A program made the translations under genes and the position numbers. From IMG/VR virus record IMGVR_UViG_3300022744_000032, positions 1 to 58,499 of that record: a DNA stretch of 58,499 nt. One strand, written 5' to 3'. Below the pieces are notes generated by a model. The model did no database searches, had not been told where the DNA came from, and worked only from the letters and a program-made list of their open reading frames with translations. This DNA is from a virus. Below are positions 48,390-57,200 of this stretch, one piece after another. Numbering within the stretch: position 1 is the stretch's first letter; each line of letters begins with the position of its first letter.

Positions 48390-48782
48390 CTTAAAACGAT
48401 AACTCGACCGCAGTTACTTACCCTGGCAAAGATCACATTCGGTGCGTGCATCGTCATCATGGAAGCAAAAAACCGCGATTACGCCGGCGGTGGTAGTGAT
48501 CCGCTCGCCAATTTCCGTGCAAGTGAAACACTCGGCGTTCCTCCTGAAATTGGCCTACTCATGCGCTGCATGGATAAATTCAAACGTATCCAGGCATTCG
48601 TCAATACAGGCACACTGTCTGTGAAAAACGAACCAGTTGAAGATGCAATCCGGGACGTGATCAATTACATGATCCTGCTCCTGGCTATGGTCGAAGAACG
48701 TAAATTTGCCGCAGCAAAACCTGTGAAGGAAGCGCGAAATGGCAAGAAAGTTCCGCCCGGTTCTACCAAGTCAAAACGCTAA
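48387..48782 (+). CDS. nucleotide-modification-associated protein (DUF1599-like)
   Basis: 131 residues. 'MEAKNRDYAGGGSDPLANFRASETLGV' (25-52) and 'EDAIRDVINYMILLLAMVEE' (85-104) match the helical MazG-like family renamed nucleotide-modification-associated domain 1. Such proteins are found in phages with modified DNA and may act on nucleotides. The C-terminus is Lys/Pro-rich and disordered. The start overlaps the operator, with no clear ribosome site. The family name is from memory of the motif. Confidence 0.65.
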   Translation: MLKTITRPQLLTLAKITFGACIVIMEAKNRDYAGGGSDPLANFRASETLGVPPEIGLLMRCMDKFKRIQAFVNTGTLSVKNEPVEDAIRDVINYMILLLAMVEERKFAAAKPVKEARNGKKVPPGSTKSKR

Positions 48783-49110
48783 AGTACAAAAGCTGGAGGA
48801 ACTCGCCAGGGCACTTGCTTCTGACGAGTACGCCCCGGAAAGTGATCCTCAATGGAATCACTGGCTTTCGTACTATACAGCGAGCTATGGGGACAGCATT
48901 CCGATCGCTGTGGTGATCAGGCTGTCCCCCGAGCTACGAATCCCCCGAATTCGACAACACTCGAAAATAGGAAACCTTGCCCATGTCCCAGTCGCCCAAT
49001 ATCTCGCCTACCGTCTTCGACAATCCCATGATCCCACTCGAGATCGCCCTATGGGACGCAAAGACGATAGCCACTTATTTAAGGCGCGACTCCGTGAAAT
49101 CGGTCCTTGA
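48739..49110 (+). CDS. hypothetical protein overlapping two neighbours
   Basis: 123 codons from ATG 48739 (GAAGGAAGCGCGAA leader). Residues 1-80 look protein-like (basic start, acidic helix, 'NHWLSYYTASYGDSIPI'). The last 43 codons overlap the AlpA-like gene in another frame and are basic and low in structure. No family is recognised. Overlap at both ends is unusual. Confidence 0.5.
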   Translation: MARKFRPVLPSQNAKVQKLEELARALASDEYAPESDPQWNHWLSYYTASYGDSIPIAVVIRLSPELRIPRIRQHSKIGNLAHVPVAQYLAYRLRQSHDPTRDRPMGRKDDSHLFKARLREIGP

Positions 49111-49234
49111 AACTGTCGTTGTCGTACCGGGGTTCCCACGCCCTGTCAGAATCCCCACAACCCGTGGGCCAGGGCAGCCTCGGTGGAAAGCGGTAGAAGT
49201 CATCGCTTACGTTGAGAGTTTCCAAGTACAGTGA
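48983..49234 (+). CDS. AlpA/excisionase-like DNA-binding protein
   Basis: 83 residues from ATG 48983. 'IALWDAKTIATYLRRDSVKSVLETVVVVPGFPRPVRIP', then 'GQPRWKAVEVIAYVESF' is the winged helix-turn-helix layout of AlpA/Xis proteins (start 'L...eva..l', 'pgFP.Pv', 'rW...EV..W'). The usual final Trp is Tyr. AlpA-type proteins act as excisionases or integrase activators. The integrase gene lies 450 bases away on the other strand. Confidence 0.75.
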   Translation: MSQSPNISPTVFDNPMIPLEIALWDAKTIATYLRRDSVKSVLETVVVVPGFPRPVRIPTTRGPGQPRWKAVEVIAYVESFQVQ

Positions 49235-49243
49235 GGATACACA

Positions 49244-49606
49244 ATGCGTGAATTAACTGAACACAAAGTAAATCCGGCCAATGACATTCTCCAGGTAATG
49301 GTTGTGGACGAACCCGGCGCAGGCAATGCTTGTCATGCGTACGACATCTCCGGCGGAGAAGCCATACCTACGCATATCCGGTTCCAGAACGGCCCTATCA
49401 ATGTCGGCGGGAATGGCGTAAACGGTATTACCAATGAGGCGCTACTTGCTATTGTGGCGGACCGTCTACGTGGCTTCCAAAGTGGGCCATTTGCGTGTAA
49501 GGCCAACGCCTGCGCGCTTACCCACATTGAAGAAGCGCTGCACTGGTTGCAACAACGTACGCTAGAACGTATGCGCCGCGGTGTTGAAGGAACACATACT
49601 GTTTAA
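49244..49606 (+). CDS. Tad1/Acb2-hairpin-type protein, candidate anti-defence sponge
   Basis: 120 residues. A strand-rich first half ('DILQVMVVDEPGAGNACHAYDISG', 'HIRFQNGPINVGGNGVNGITNEALLAIVADRL') and a helical hairpin ('FACKANACALTHIEEALHWLQQRTLERMRRGVEGTH') match a widespread phage family that I recall as carrying the Acb2/Tad1 hairpin domain. Tad1 and Acb2 bind cyclic nucleotide signals of Thoeris or CBASS defence and so block them. That function is inferred here from the family match only. GAGGATACACA precedes the ATG. It ends the early strand, a usual place for moron or anti-defence genes. Confidence 0.65.
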   Translation: MRELTEHKVNPANDILQVMVVDEPGAGNACHAYDISGGEAIPTHIRFQNGPINVGGNGVNGITNEALLAIVADRLRGFQSGPFACKANACALTHIEEALHWLQQRTLERMRRGVEGTHTV

Positions 49607-49689
49607 CAGCAGGCGACCCAGCTGCATGGGCCGGGGGTTAATCGCCACGCTGCACGCCTGAGCCTTACAGGGGTAAAGAAAGGCACCCA

Positions 49690-50664
49690 TTAAAGTTTTT
49701 TCGCCAACTCTGATGCCGGCTCCTGGTAATAGACCATGAGCATTTTCAGATCCGTGTGGCCTGTCATGCGGGCCAATTCCATCACCCCCAGTTTTTTTGA
49801 TAACCGACTTGTTGCCTCCCGCCGTGTGTCATGAAAATGAATATCTGCGATCCCGCACCGAGCTTTTGCCTTTCGAAACGTCACATCCAGTATTGTCGGT
49901 TTGAGCTGGAATACCGTCTCCCCCCAAGGTTGGAGTAATTCCAGCAAACCTACCGCCCGCATGGACAGCGGCACATCCCTTGAAAATCCATTCTTGGTCA
50001 TGGACAAGTGCACCGTCCGCGCCCCTAGATCCACATCTTTGGGTGAAATTCCACAAATTTCCCCCGCCCGCATCGCCGTTTCGATAGCAAATAACATAGC
50101 CACTGCCACGCGTTGTTTTACTTTTTCCGGTGGGGTTTCATCAAACCCCAACGCGAGGCACAGCTGCTCAATTTCGCTATCCGCAATCCGCCGTGTCCGT
50201 GCCCGTGGTGCTGGCGGCCGGCGAACATCCCGTGCAACATTTACATCAATCCATCTCCACTCCCGGCGGGCAATTTCCAGTGCATGCCCAACCAGCCCCA
50301 TTTCCCGTCTCACCGAAGCAGCCCCCACTTCTTGCGCCCGTACATCTTTCCACGCCGCGAGCACGTCCACTGTCAGGGCAGGGAGTTTTATCGCAGCAAT
50401 CGGGTATGTACATAGCCGCTGGAGCCGGATTGTCTCTGTCCGTGCCCCACGTTTTGCTGGCACAACCTCCGCCATGTATCGCCGTAGGACATCACCGAGT
50501 GTACAATCCGCCACGCGTTGCGCGCGGGTTTGCTGTAGCACGGCTTCTTGCTGTTGCGCCCAGGCACGGGCTTCGGTCTTTGACGGGAATGTAGCGGAAG
50601 CACGTTGTCCATTGACATGAACCTCGGCCCGCCACGATGCACCACGTTTCCTGTACGTAGCCAT
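49690..50664 (-). CDS. int: tyrosine integrase
   Basis: 324 residues. The N-terminal arm-binding part (1-50) and SAM-like core-binding domain (55-150) are followed by the catalytic domain. Catalytic set: Arg199 ('TAMRAGEICG'), Lys224, His278 and Arg281 ('HDTRREA'), His303 ('TGHTDL') and Tyr312 (or Tyr313). All are present, so it should be active. It defines the phage as temperate. The att site should be next to its gene. No tRNA-like sequence was seen at 49607-49689 or 50665-50770. Confidence 0.9.
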   Translation of the reverse strand: MATYRKRGASWRAEVHVNGQRASATFPSKTEARAWAQQQEAVLQQTRAQRVADCTLGDVLRRYMAEVVPAKRGARTETIRLQRLCTYPIAAIKLPALTVDVLAAWKDVRAQEVGAASVRREMGLVGHALEIARREWRWIDVNVARDVRRPPAPRARTRRIADSEIEQLCLALGFDETPPEKVKQRVAVAMLFAIETAMRAGEICGISPKDVDLGARTVHLSMTKNGFSRDVPLSMRAVGLLELLQPWGETVFQLKPTILDVTFRKAKARCGIADIHFHDTRREATSRLSKKLGVMELARMTGHTDLKMLMVYYQEPASELAKKL

Positions 50665-50770
50665 TGGCGTAATCCTGGCGTAGAGAGCAAGCGGCAGTAT
50701 ACGCCAACTGACGACAGAGAGTAGGAAATAAAAGGAGTAACGTCCTTGTTTTTACAGCAAAAAACGGTAC

Positions 50771-51127
50771 TTAGTGGAACATAGTGATTATTGGTGGTAG
50801 CGCGAGTAGAGTCTCTCCTTTCGCACCAATACAACCTGAGATATCAACAAGATGGAAAGATTTGGCGTAAATATAGCGTAAATCCATTGCTCCAGCCGCC
50901 ACCGTCATCGCGCCGGTTATTGTCGCCACTGCATCCTGCAGCGATACATCCCCGCCAGTGATATAGTCATACCCTTCTTTCACGGCTCCTGTTATCAGCG
51001 CTGCTAATAGCGCCACAACAGAACTCCCTGTAAGACCATGGACCAGGACAAACACCAGGACACCAGCAATGAAATGCAAACACTTATCGTGTGGCAGTAA
51101 TTGCGAGATGCGTTTTTCCAGTCTCAT
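50771..51127 (-). CDS. putative membrane protein (lysis region)
   Basis: 118 residues. 'HFIAGVLVFVLVHGLTGSSVVALLAALITGAVKEGYDYI' has two transmembrane helices with conserved His and Glu. This 'H..aG....EGYD....' pattern is common in small phage and prophage membrane proteins. It is the last of three overlapping small membrane-protein genes downstream of the tail fibre. A holin or spanin partner role is possible. No signal peptide. Confidence 0.6.
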   Translation of the reverse strand: MRLEKRISQLLPHDKCLHFIAGVLVFVLVHGLTGSSVVALLAALITGAVKEGYDYITGGDVSLQDAVATITGAMTVAAGAMDLRYIYAKSFHLVDISGCIGAKGETLLALPPIITMFH

Positions 51128-51375
51128 AGATGCGCCCTCGCGTACATGAAGCCCAAAAATATCAATCCACCGATTGTCGAGAATACTGGATCCAATTTCG
51201 ATGGATCATTCTTATAGTAAACGTCATTTGCATAGGTCACGCCACCCGCGAACAGCGAAAACACAACACCGAACGCGCCGATCCAGTGGTAAAAAAACAG
51301 CGCCGCGAGTAGGCCAAGAAGCGTGATGCCGTAGCCAGCGAGTGCGTGTGTGATTTTGTCCGGCCTGATTACCAT
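51124..51375 (-). CDS. small membrane protein
   Basis: 83 residues with three hydrophobic segments (about 12-30, 31-50, 65-80). The start 'DKITHALAGYGITLLG' resembles the H..aG start of its neighbour, suggesting a related pair. It overlaps both neighbours by 4-7 bases. Possible holin/antiholin component, not proven. Confidence 0.6.
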   Translation of the reverse strand: MVIRPDKITHALAGYGITLLGLLAALFFYHWIGAFGVVFSLFAGGVTYANDVYYKNDPSKLDPVFSTIGGLIFLGFMYARAHL

Positions 51376-51611
51376 TGGTGCTTACTCACAAGGATGATGA
51401 TTGTCCCGAGCACCGAGCCAGCTACCGCATACATCGCGTCACTGTAGACAGGCGCGCAAAACCGGATTTTGTCGCTCGCTATTTTCAATAACGCACAAAG
51501 AACTGGCGGAAGCACTGAATAAGCGCCGATCAGGTGCCAACTGAAAAAAACCATAAGCGCCGCAATGGCGAGCATTCCAATTTGATAGTTGTCTTTGCTG
51601 TGCTGCTTCAT
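51369..51611 (-). CDS. small membrane protein
   Basis: 80 residues with three hydrophobic helices (about 11-28, 29-46, 57-75), a holin-like size and topology. It overlaps the upstream gene by 4 bases. Cysteines at 39 and 52. The function is inferred only from position after the tail fibre. Confidence 0.6.
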   Translation of the reverse strand: MKQHSKDNYQIGMLAIAALMVFFSWHLIGAYSVLPPVLCALLKIASDKIRFCAPVYSDAMYAVAGSVLGTIIILVSKHQW

Positions 51612-51766
51612 GGCGATTCAACCTGTGCGTTCATTGCGTCCAGCTCTTCTTGCGTGCAAACAATGCACCCACCGTTGCCATCAAAATTTCGGACGGCAAC
51701 AACATGGTCAGGATTTTCCGCCATGAATACACGAAATTCATCATTTTCACTGGCAAATGTTTTCAT
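51608..51766 (-). CDS. 52-residue hypothetical protein
   Basis: The second of two adjacent ATGs (51766) is better spaced from GGAGAAG. 'FRVFMAENPDHVVAVRNFDGNGGCIVCTQEELDAM' is a compact acidic protein with 'CIVC'. It may bind metal. It overlaps the tail fibre stop by 1 base and the next gene by 4. No family is recognised. Confidence 0.55.
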   Translation of the reverse strand: MKTFASENDEFRVFMAENPDHVVAVRNFDGNGGCIVCTQEELDAMNAQVESP

Positions 51767-53868
51767 CATCTTCTCCAAGTGACCTGCGTAAAGTTGGCTT
51801 TCACTGCAGCCCATCCAGCACTAGCAGCCAGCGTGACCGCCGCCTTAAACAAGTTCGATGAAATCGTGTTGATAACACCGTTTCCTGTCAGCGAAGTGTT
51901 TGTGCCGACATAGTACGTTGTTGACGAAAGCATCTGGATGGATGCGTTCACGCCGTTGAACCCACCGTTGTTTGTTGGCGCCACGTTGGCTACCGCCGCC
52001 AGTCCGTTGTATTCAAACGTTATTGTTTTCGCGTTTGAGTTTGCGCCATTCACGCGATATTGATAACCGCGTACAACCGTGTTTCCCTGTTGCAGCGCCC
52101 ACGCTGGAATTGCTGTCGAATCCCCGATGTATGTTTTCGAGTTATTTGTCGCGCAGTTCCCACTGGTCGTTCCACTCGATGTATCGGTGCAGGTAAACGT
52201 ATTCGCATCGACGTATGTGAAATTAGTGAACCATCCTGTTACGCAACTTCCTGTGCTGATCGAAATGTAGATTCGACTGCCATTCATGTCAGCCGGTATG
52301 CCGTGCGATGTTTTTGTCACGGTTACCGTTGTGCCAGACCGTGCGTAAGTTGCAGACGCACCTTCAAAAATAATGTCCCAAACATCTGAGGCAACGTCCT
52401 GAATAATGAAAACCTGTGTGGGGTTCCACGCGCTGCCGCTGTAAATAACAGGGGTGCCGTGTGGCCCCATATCTGTACACAGCGCGATGGCGTTGGTCGG
52501 CACAGACGATAGTGCAGTCAGGTTCGTCCATGTGTCTGTCGCGTAATAGACAAGCCCCGCAGCGGATAGCTTTCCCTTGATGTAGCTGTAAAGATTAAGC
52601 ATCGACAGAAACTTGCCGACGCTCGATGCCGCACTGTCTGCAATGATTACGCCGTCAGCATCAACTGGCGTTGTCTTGGCTGTTGCGCCTGCAATCAGCG
52701 AACCCAGCCAAGTGAGTGTAATGGCTGCTTGTGCGCGTGCATTGGTGAACCACTGGTTTGTCGGGGTTCCACTTTCTGCAATATCGTCGGTATTCAGTAC
52801 GACAGTGCCGGTCTTGCTATTTACGCTGCTTACCGCATCGGTGTTGTCGATCTTTGTCCACGATGTTCCATAGCTGAGAAGCCAGTCGCCAATCTTCCAG
52901 TCTGTAATGCCACCCTCGCTGGTTGATCCAGCAACCTGCACCATGAAGTAATAACCTTCATTTGCACTAGACGCAGCGGGGACAGGATTGCCGTTCAGTG
53001 ATGAGTCGGCGCTGGTTATGATATTCGTGGTTGCGTTCCATGTTCCCTTGAACTTCAGCGCGCCGAGAATTGAATCTGGAAGCTGACTGGTGGGAATTTT
53101 TGCATCAGACCCGAGCGAGGCATAACCATTTGCCTGGGCTTTGTTCGCCGAATTCTCGGGTGTATATCCAAGTGCTGCCTGTTTTGCATCCCACGCAGTT
53201 GCTTGTGCATCAGTGTGCATCCGATGTGTCGAGTCTTGCGGAATGTCGCTTGTGGTCAAGCTCAACAGGGACAGAAGGCCAGCACGATCTGCCAACGCAA
53301 TAATCGAGCGGCCATAGCTTGTCAGCGTCGCCAATGCTTTCGCGCCAGCACCTGTAAAGTAGGACACCTTGTCAGCTGCACCGGTGAGCCCAGCTTCAGC
53401 ACTAAGGTTCGCGTTATAGTCTTGTTTCGCATCCAGTGCACTTTGGAGGTCTGTTTGATCTTCAAGCACGCCACTGAGACCGCCCCATACCATCCGGTCA
53501 CTATCGATGGGAGTCCCATTGGCTGTATACGGCACCCACCCACGGTCGGAGTATTCGACTGATTCACCCGGGCCAAGGCGACGACGATATAGCCGCGCGG
53601 CTGTTGTTCCGTCGTCGTGCAACGCAGTGATAACACACGCAACGGACGCGTGCGTGTTCATGACAATGATGCTTTTCACTTGGCGTAAATCGCCAGTAGC
53701 GGGCGAATCAACGATGGTCGTGGTCGTTGCCGTTGTAATGGACGTGTTCTTACTGCCAGGGCTCGCCCCAGAGGTGTTGTAATCGATCCAGTTTGATTGC
53801 GTTGTAATCGTTGACGCAGAATCGGTGGTCAACAACAAGCTGGATAAAACATCAGAGAGCAGCAACAT
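51766..53868 (-). CDS. tail fibre / receptor-binding protein
   Basis: 700 residues. Typical fibre blocks: 'AALGYTPENSANKAQANGYASLGSDAKIP' near residues 235-262, 'VSSVNSKTGTVVLNTDDI' near 350, and a beta-rich, Cys-containing C-terminal part (about 540-700). The N-terminal 100 residues probably attach to the virion. Repeated Ala/Thr/Ser stretches are expected in trimeric fibres. It determines host range. A short tail-associated gene lies just upstream (2-base gap). Confidence 0.85.
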   Translation of the reverse strand: MLLLSDVLSSLLLTTDSASTITTQSNWIDYNTSGASPGSKNTSITTATTTTIVDSPATGDLRQVKSIIVMNTHASVACVITALHDDGTTAARLYRRRLGPGESVEYSDRGWVPYTANGTPIDSDRMVWGGLSGVLEDQTDLQSALDAKQDYNANLSAEAGLTGAADKVSYFTGAGAKALATLTSYGRSIIALADRAGLLSLLSLTTSDIPQDSTHRMHTDAQATAWDAKQAALGYTPENSANKAQANGYASLGSDAKIPTSQLPDSILGALKFKGTWNATTNIITSADSSLNGNPVPAASSANEGYYFMVQVAGSTSEGGITDWKIGDWLLSYGTSWTKIDNTDAVSSVNSKTGTVVLNTDDIAESGTPTNQWFTNARAQAAITLTWLGSLIAGATAKTTPVDADGVIIADSAASSVGKFLSMLNLYSYIKGKLSAAGLVYYATDTWTNLTALSSVPTNAIALCTDMGPHGTPVIYSGSAWNPTQVFIIQDVASDVWDIIFEGASATYARSGTTVTVTKTSHGIPADMNGSRIYISISTGSCVTGWFTNFTYVDANTFTCTDTSSGTTSGNCATNNSKTYIGDSTAIPAWALQQGNTVVRGYQYRVNGANSNAKTITFEYNGLAAVANVAPTNNGGFNGVNASIQMLSSTTYYVGTNTSLTGNGVINTISSNLFKAAVTLAASAGWAAVKANFTQVTWRR

Positions 53869-53869
53869 A

Positions 53870-54202
53870 TCAAATTTCCAGTAGGATTAACGCCATTGAC
53901 TGCGCACGGGTGAAGGCATCCAGCGGGGGTGTAGGCGTACTCGTCGACCCCCCCGATTGCGTTTGGGTTGCAACAACAGGCGCGTACCCCCCAGCCCCTG
54001 CACTCCCCGAATGAAACCCAGGACGTGCGGTAACAAGTCCTGCAGTAACAAGGTCATCAAACGTGACAGCTTTCTGTCCTTGTTTCCCCGATTGCCCGGA
54101 AAGTGCCCGAATCTGGATAACCAGGCTTTGCAGCATATTCCGGAGCGCTGGGTCCGCGACCGATGCGGGTACATCTGCAAGGGGGGGAAGCACATTTGCC
54201 AT
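53870..54202 (-). CDS. small tail-associated protein
   Basis: 110 residues. Helical start ('PALRNMLQSLVIQIRALSG') followed by Gly/Ser/Thr/Pro-rich sequence. Between the large tail protein and the fibre gene, so probably a fibre attachment or tail component. No motif is recognised. Confidence 0.6.
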   Translation of the reverse strand: MANVLPPLADVPASVADPALRNMLQSLVIQIRALSGQSGKQGQKAVTFDDLVTAGLVTARPGFHSGSAGAGGYAPVVATQTQSGGSTSTPTPPLDAFTRAQSMALILLEI

Positions 54203-57200
54203 CAGCCACCTCCTTTTTTCGCGCCAAGTTCAGAGACCGAATCCCCGAACATGACAAGGTCAAATGGGGAGGTGCCAGACACTTCCACCTCAAAGTCCAC
54301 CGCACGGTAGCCAGCAGGCAGTCTTACCAGTTGTGGGGTTCCCGCCGGGATACTTTTCGTCGCGCGTAATTGCCCGTCCCCATACAGTTTTACTGTAGGC
54401 GTTCCTTCTGCTTCGATATACACCGCGGAAGGGCACATCGCGCGGGGCGAGACATCAATCCCTGATTTCCAGCGGTATGTCAGGTCGCTTCCTTTTTCCC
54501 AGGCAGATATAGGAACCGAAGAGGTTTCCAGCACACTGTAAGGCGCAGGTGGGGCAACAGAGAGCATGTAATCATCGTTATTGCGCGCAACCCCCCGTGT
54601 GATCCGGAGTTTCCGTAAATACCCTTCGTCACTATAAACGTAGGTAGGATTATCCGCGGCACAACCGATGTTAAGCCCCCCTGCACCAGTAGGCGGGTAC
54701 TGAGTCCCAGCCATATCATTTGCAGTCAAATCCCAGTTTTCGACGTGCCCATTCCACCCATACTGATAGGTGCCTGGAACATTTTCGATAGATGCCGCCG
54801 CCACCACCCAATCGGGGTGATAAAGAGGTTCCGGGTGGTAGATAGTAAACCGTACATGGATCCAATCACCGTAATTCCATGTTCCCGCTCCAGGGAGGGG
54901 GCACGCAAAGGACTTCGACCATCCTTGTGTGAAAAGTTTTAGGTCGCCTTGCTCAAAGAACAGCAAAAACGCGTGAAAACGGTGCCCATCATCGAGAAGG
55001 GGCAAGGAATCAAAAACAAAAAAATTGTGTGGGCTAGACGGTAAAAGTACCTCTACATCGATCGTAAAGTCGTCCATGCCCAGTGAGAAGGATTCATCTG
55101 TCGCCGCCGCGAGATATCCAGTCCCCGCCGCAGGGATTCGCAACGCGTTATACCCGCCGTTTTGATGCGCAGAAGAAATAGCGGCATCGCCGTGGCAAGT
55201 AAAGAGCCGCCCCGACACCGCACAGTGCATGGTCGTGGTACCTGCGGGCAAATTCATATCCAGATCTAAAACTACCTGGTTACGATAGGGGTCAGTAGGC
55301 GGTGTTGTATCCGCACCATCCTGCTTTATATAGACCGTTCCATCCCCCTCGTGATCTACAAAAACGTTGGTAAAAAATTCAGTGCAGGTTGTCAGTGCAT
55401 TCACGCCGTTGCGTGGGTCAAAGATAAATGTTTTTCGCTCTGTCCCATTGTCGTAGCAGCCGATATAGCGCCCTTCAATCTGGAATGCAACGATTGTGTC
55501 TGGGAAGAAAAGAGACTTCCACTGCGCCCACGACATCAACTTCTCGGTGAGGTTAATAACCCCGCTTGGATCAATGGACATGAGTCCTTCATTCGAAGCG
55601 TAGAACGTCGTGCCTCCCATATCCACCGCGCTGCGGGCAGATACACATCCGTACCGTTCACTCAACGCAACCTGCGCCATCGCACTAGGGTGCGCGCCCA
55701 TGACGAGCACCGGCGCTGCAGTCGTTAGTACAATAATCCCGTCCTTCATCGGTTGGATATCGACAATCGGGTGCTTCACGTTGATACGGTAATCCGCCGG
55801 CCACGCATGGGGGAGGAATGGCTCACTGAAGCAAATCGTACGATCCGCGTAGCCAACAAAAGTGTTCCGCCCCATGTGGATAATCTTTTGCATATCCACT
55901 GTGTACAGATCGGGCTCGAGGACTGTATTTGGGGGGCCTATCCAGGTAAACGATGGACAAACTTCTTGCAGGTCGCTATCGATAACCCCATCCGTGCACG
56001 TGGTTGTTGTGATGGGCTGATCCATACAAAACTGGAATGCAGTTTCTTGTGTGCCCGTATTACTCCGGTAAATCCGGATTTTTCCGCCTTCCAGCTGCGG
56101 GTATTCAGGCGGGTATTCCCCCGAAAATGTCAGGGTTGCTTCTCCTACTGCCGTGACAGTATTAACCGAGATCACATCCCCGACGTCCGACTGGAGATTC
56201 CCTTCCTTGATAGTAAAAGTGACCCCACTCGCCGTGAATGGCTTGAATGAGTAAGCGTAATGATCGACAGTACCTGACGCACTGCCCACGACTTGCCACA
56301 CAGAGGGGCCAATCTGAGCTACATGGATGCTGTTCCCTATAACAGAGAACGTGTACACCCCAGTGTAATGCGCGTCACCGAAGTAGATCTCTACGCCAGA
56401 TACCTCTCCGGGAGAGTGACAAATACCTTTCACCCCAAGCCACGTGAATACAGTCTCGCCGGGGGCTTTATATTCAGGAAAATATTTCTGCTTGTGTGTG
56501 TCAGTCTCAAACTCGATCTTCCAGTCACCGACCAGTGCGGCTCCGGTTGCCCGGATATACTGTGGTCCGCGAGAGTCAATCGGACCATCGTCCAGTAAAA
56601 GATCAACTACTTTCGGCCCTGCCGCGGCGATACGGAAAATATCCCCTTTTGCAGGACGTACCCACCCCGCGCCGGACGGTACATCCAGTTTGAATGTGAT
56701 GATGTTGTTCGAGTACACTGCTCCAACAGTCGCGTTTGGCTGCGCCCCTGAAACCCCACCAACAACAGAATAAACCCCGCGCCCCGACGTCAGTGTATGT
56801 GTTGCGGAGGTCCCCGCCCCAGTGAACACCAGTGTGAACGCATCCCCGAGGGCGTAATCACCTGGAGTGATCCGGAAACCCAGATAGTCTCCGGGGTAGG
56901 AAACATTTACTGTCGCATCATCAACTGCACCATGTACGTCACCAGTGACGGAAAAAACCGCAGAGGTACCGGCCGTCGTACACACCAGTGTCCAGATTTC
57001 TGCCACGGTATCTTCTGTGGGTACGATGGATGTTACCGTCCCGGTCCCGTGGTTGCCTCCTTCCGTTTCGATACAAGTGATATCCCACATCTCTGTGATC
57101 TGGGTCGCTGTAGGGTAAACAAATGCGACCTCTGAAATACGGATATTCCCGATGTTATTACCGCTTGTTTCTATATCAGTTGACGCAGCGGTTACTGCTG

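Noticed and set aside
49607-49689. tRNA gene or obvious attP core beside the integrase
   Set aside because: No cloverleaf or duplicated core could be seen. The flanking bacterial DNA needed to define att is not in the window.
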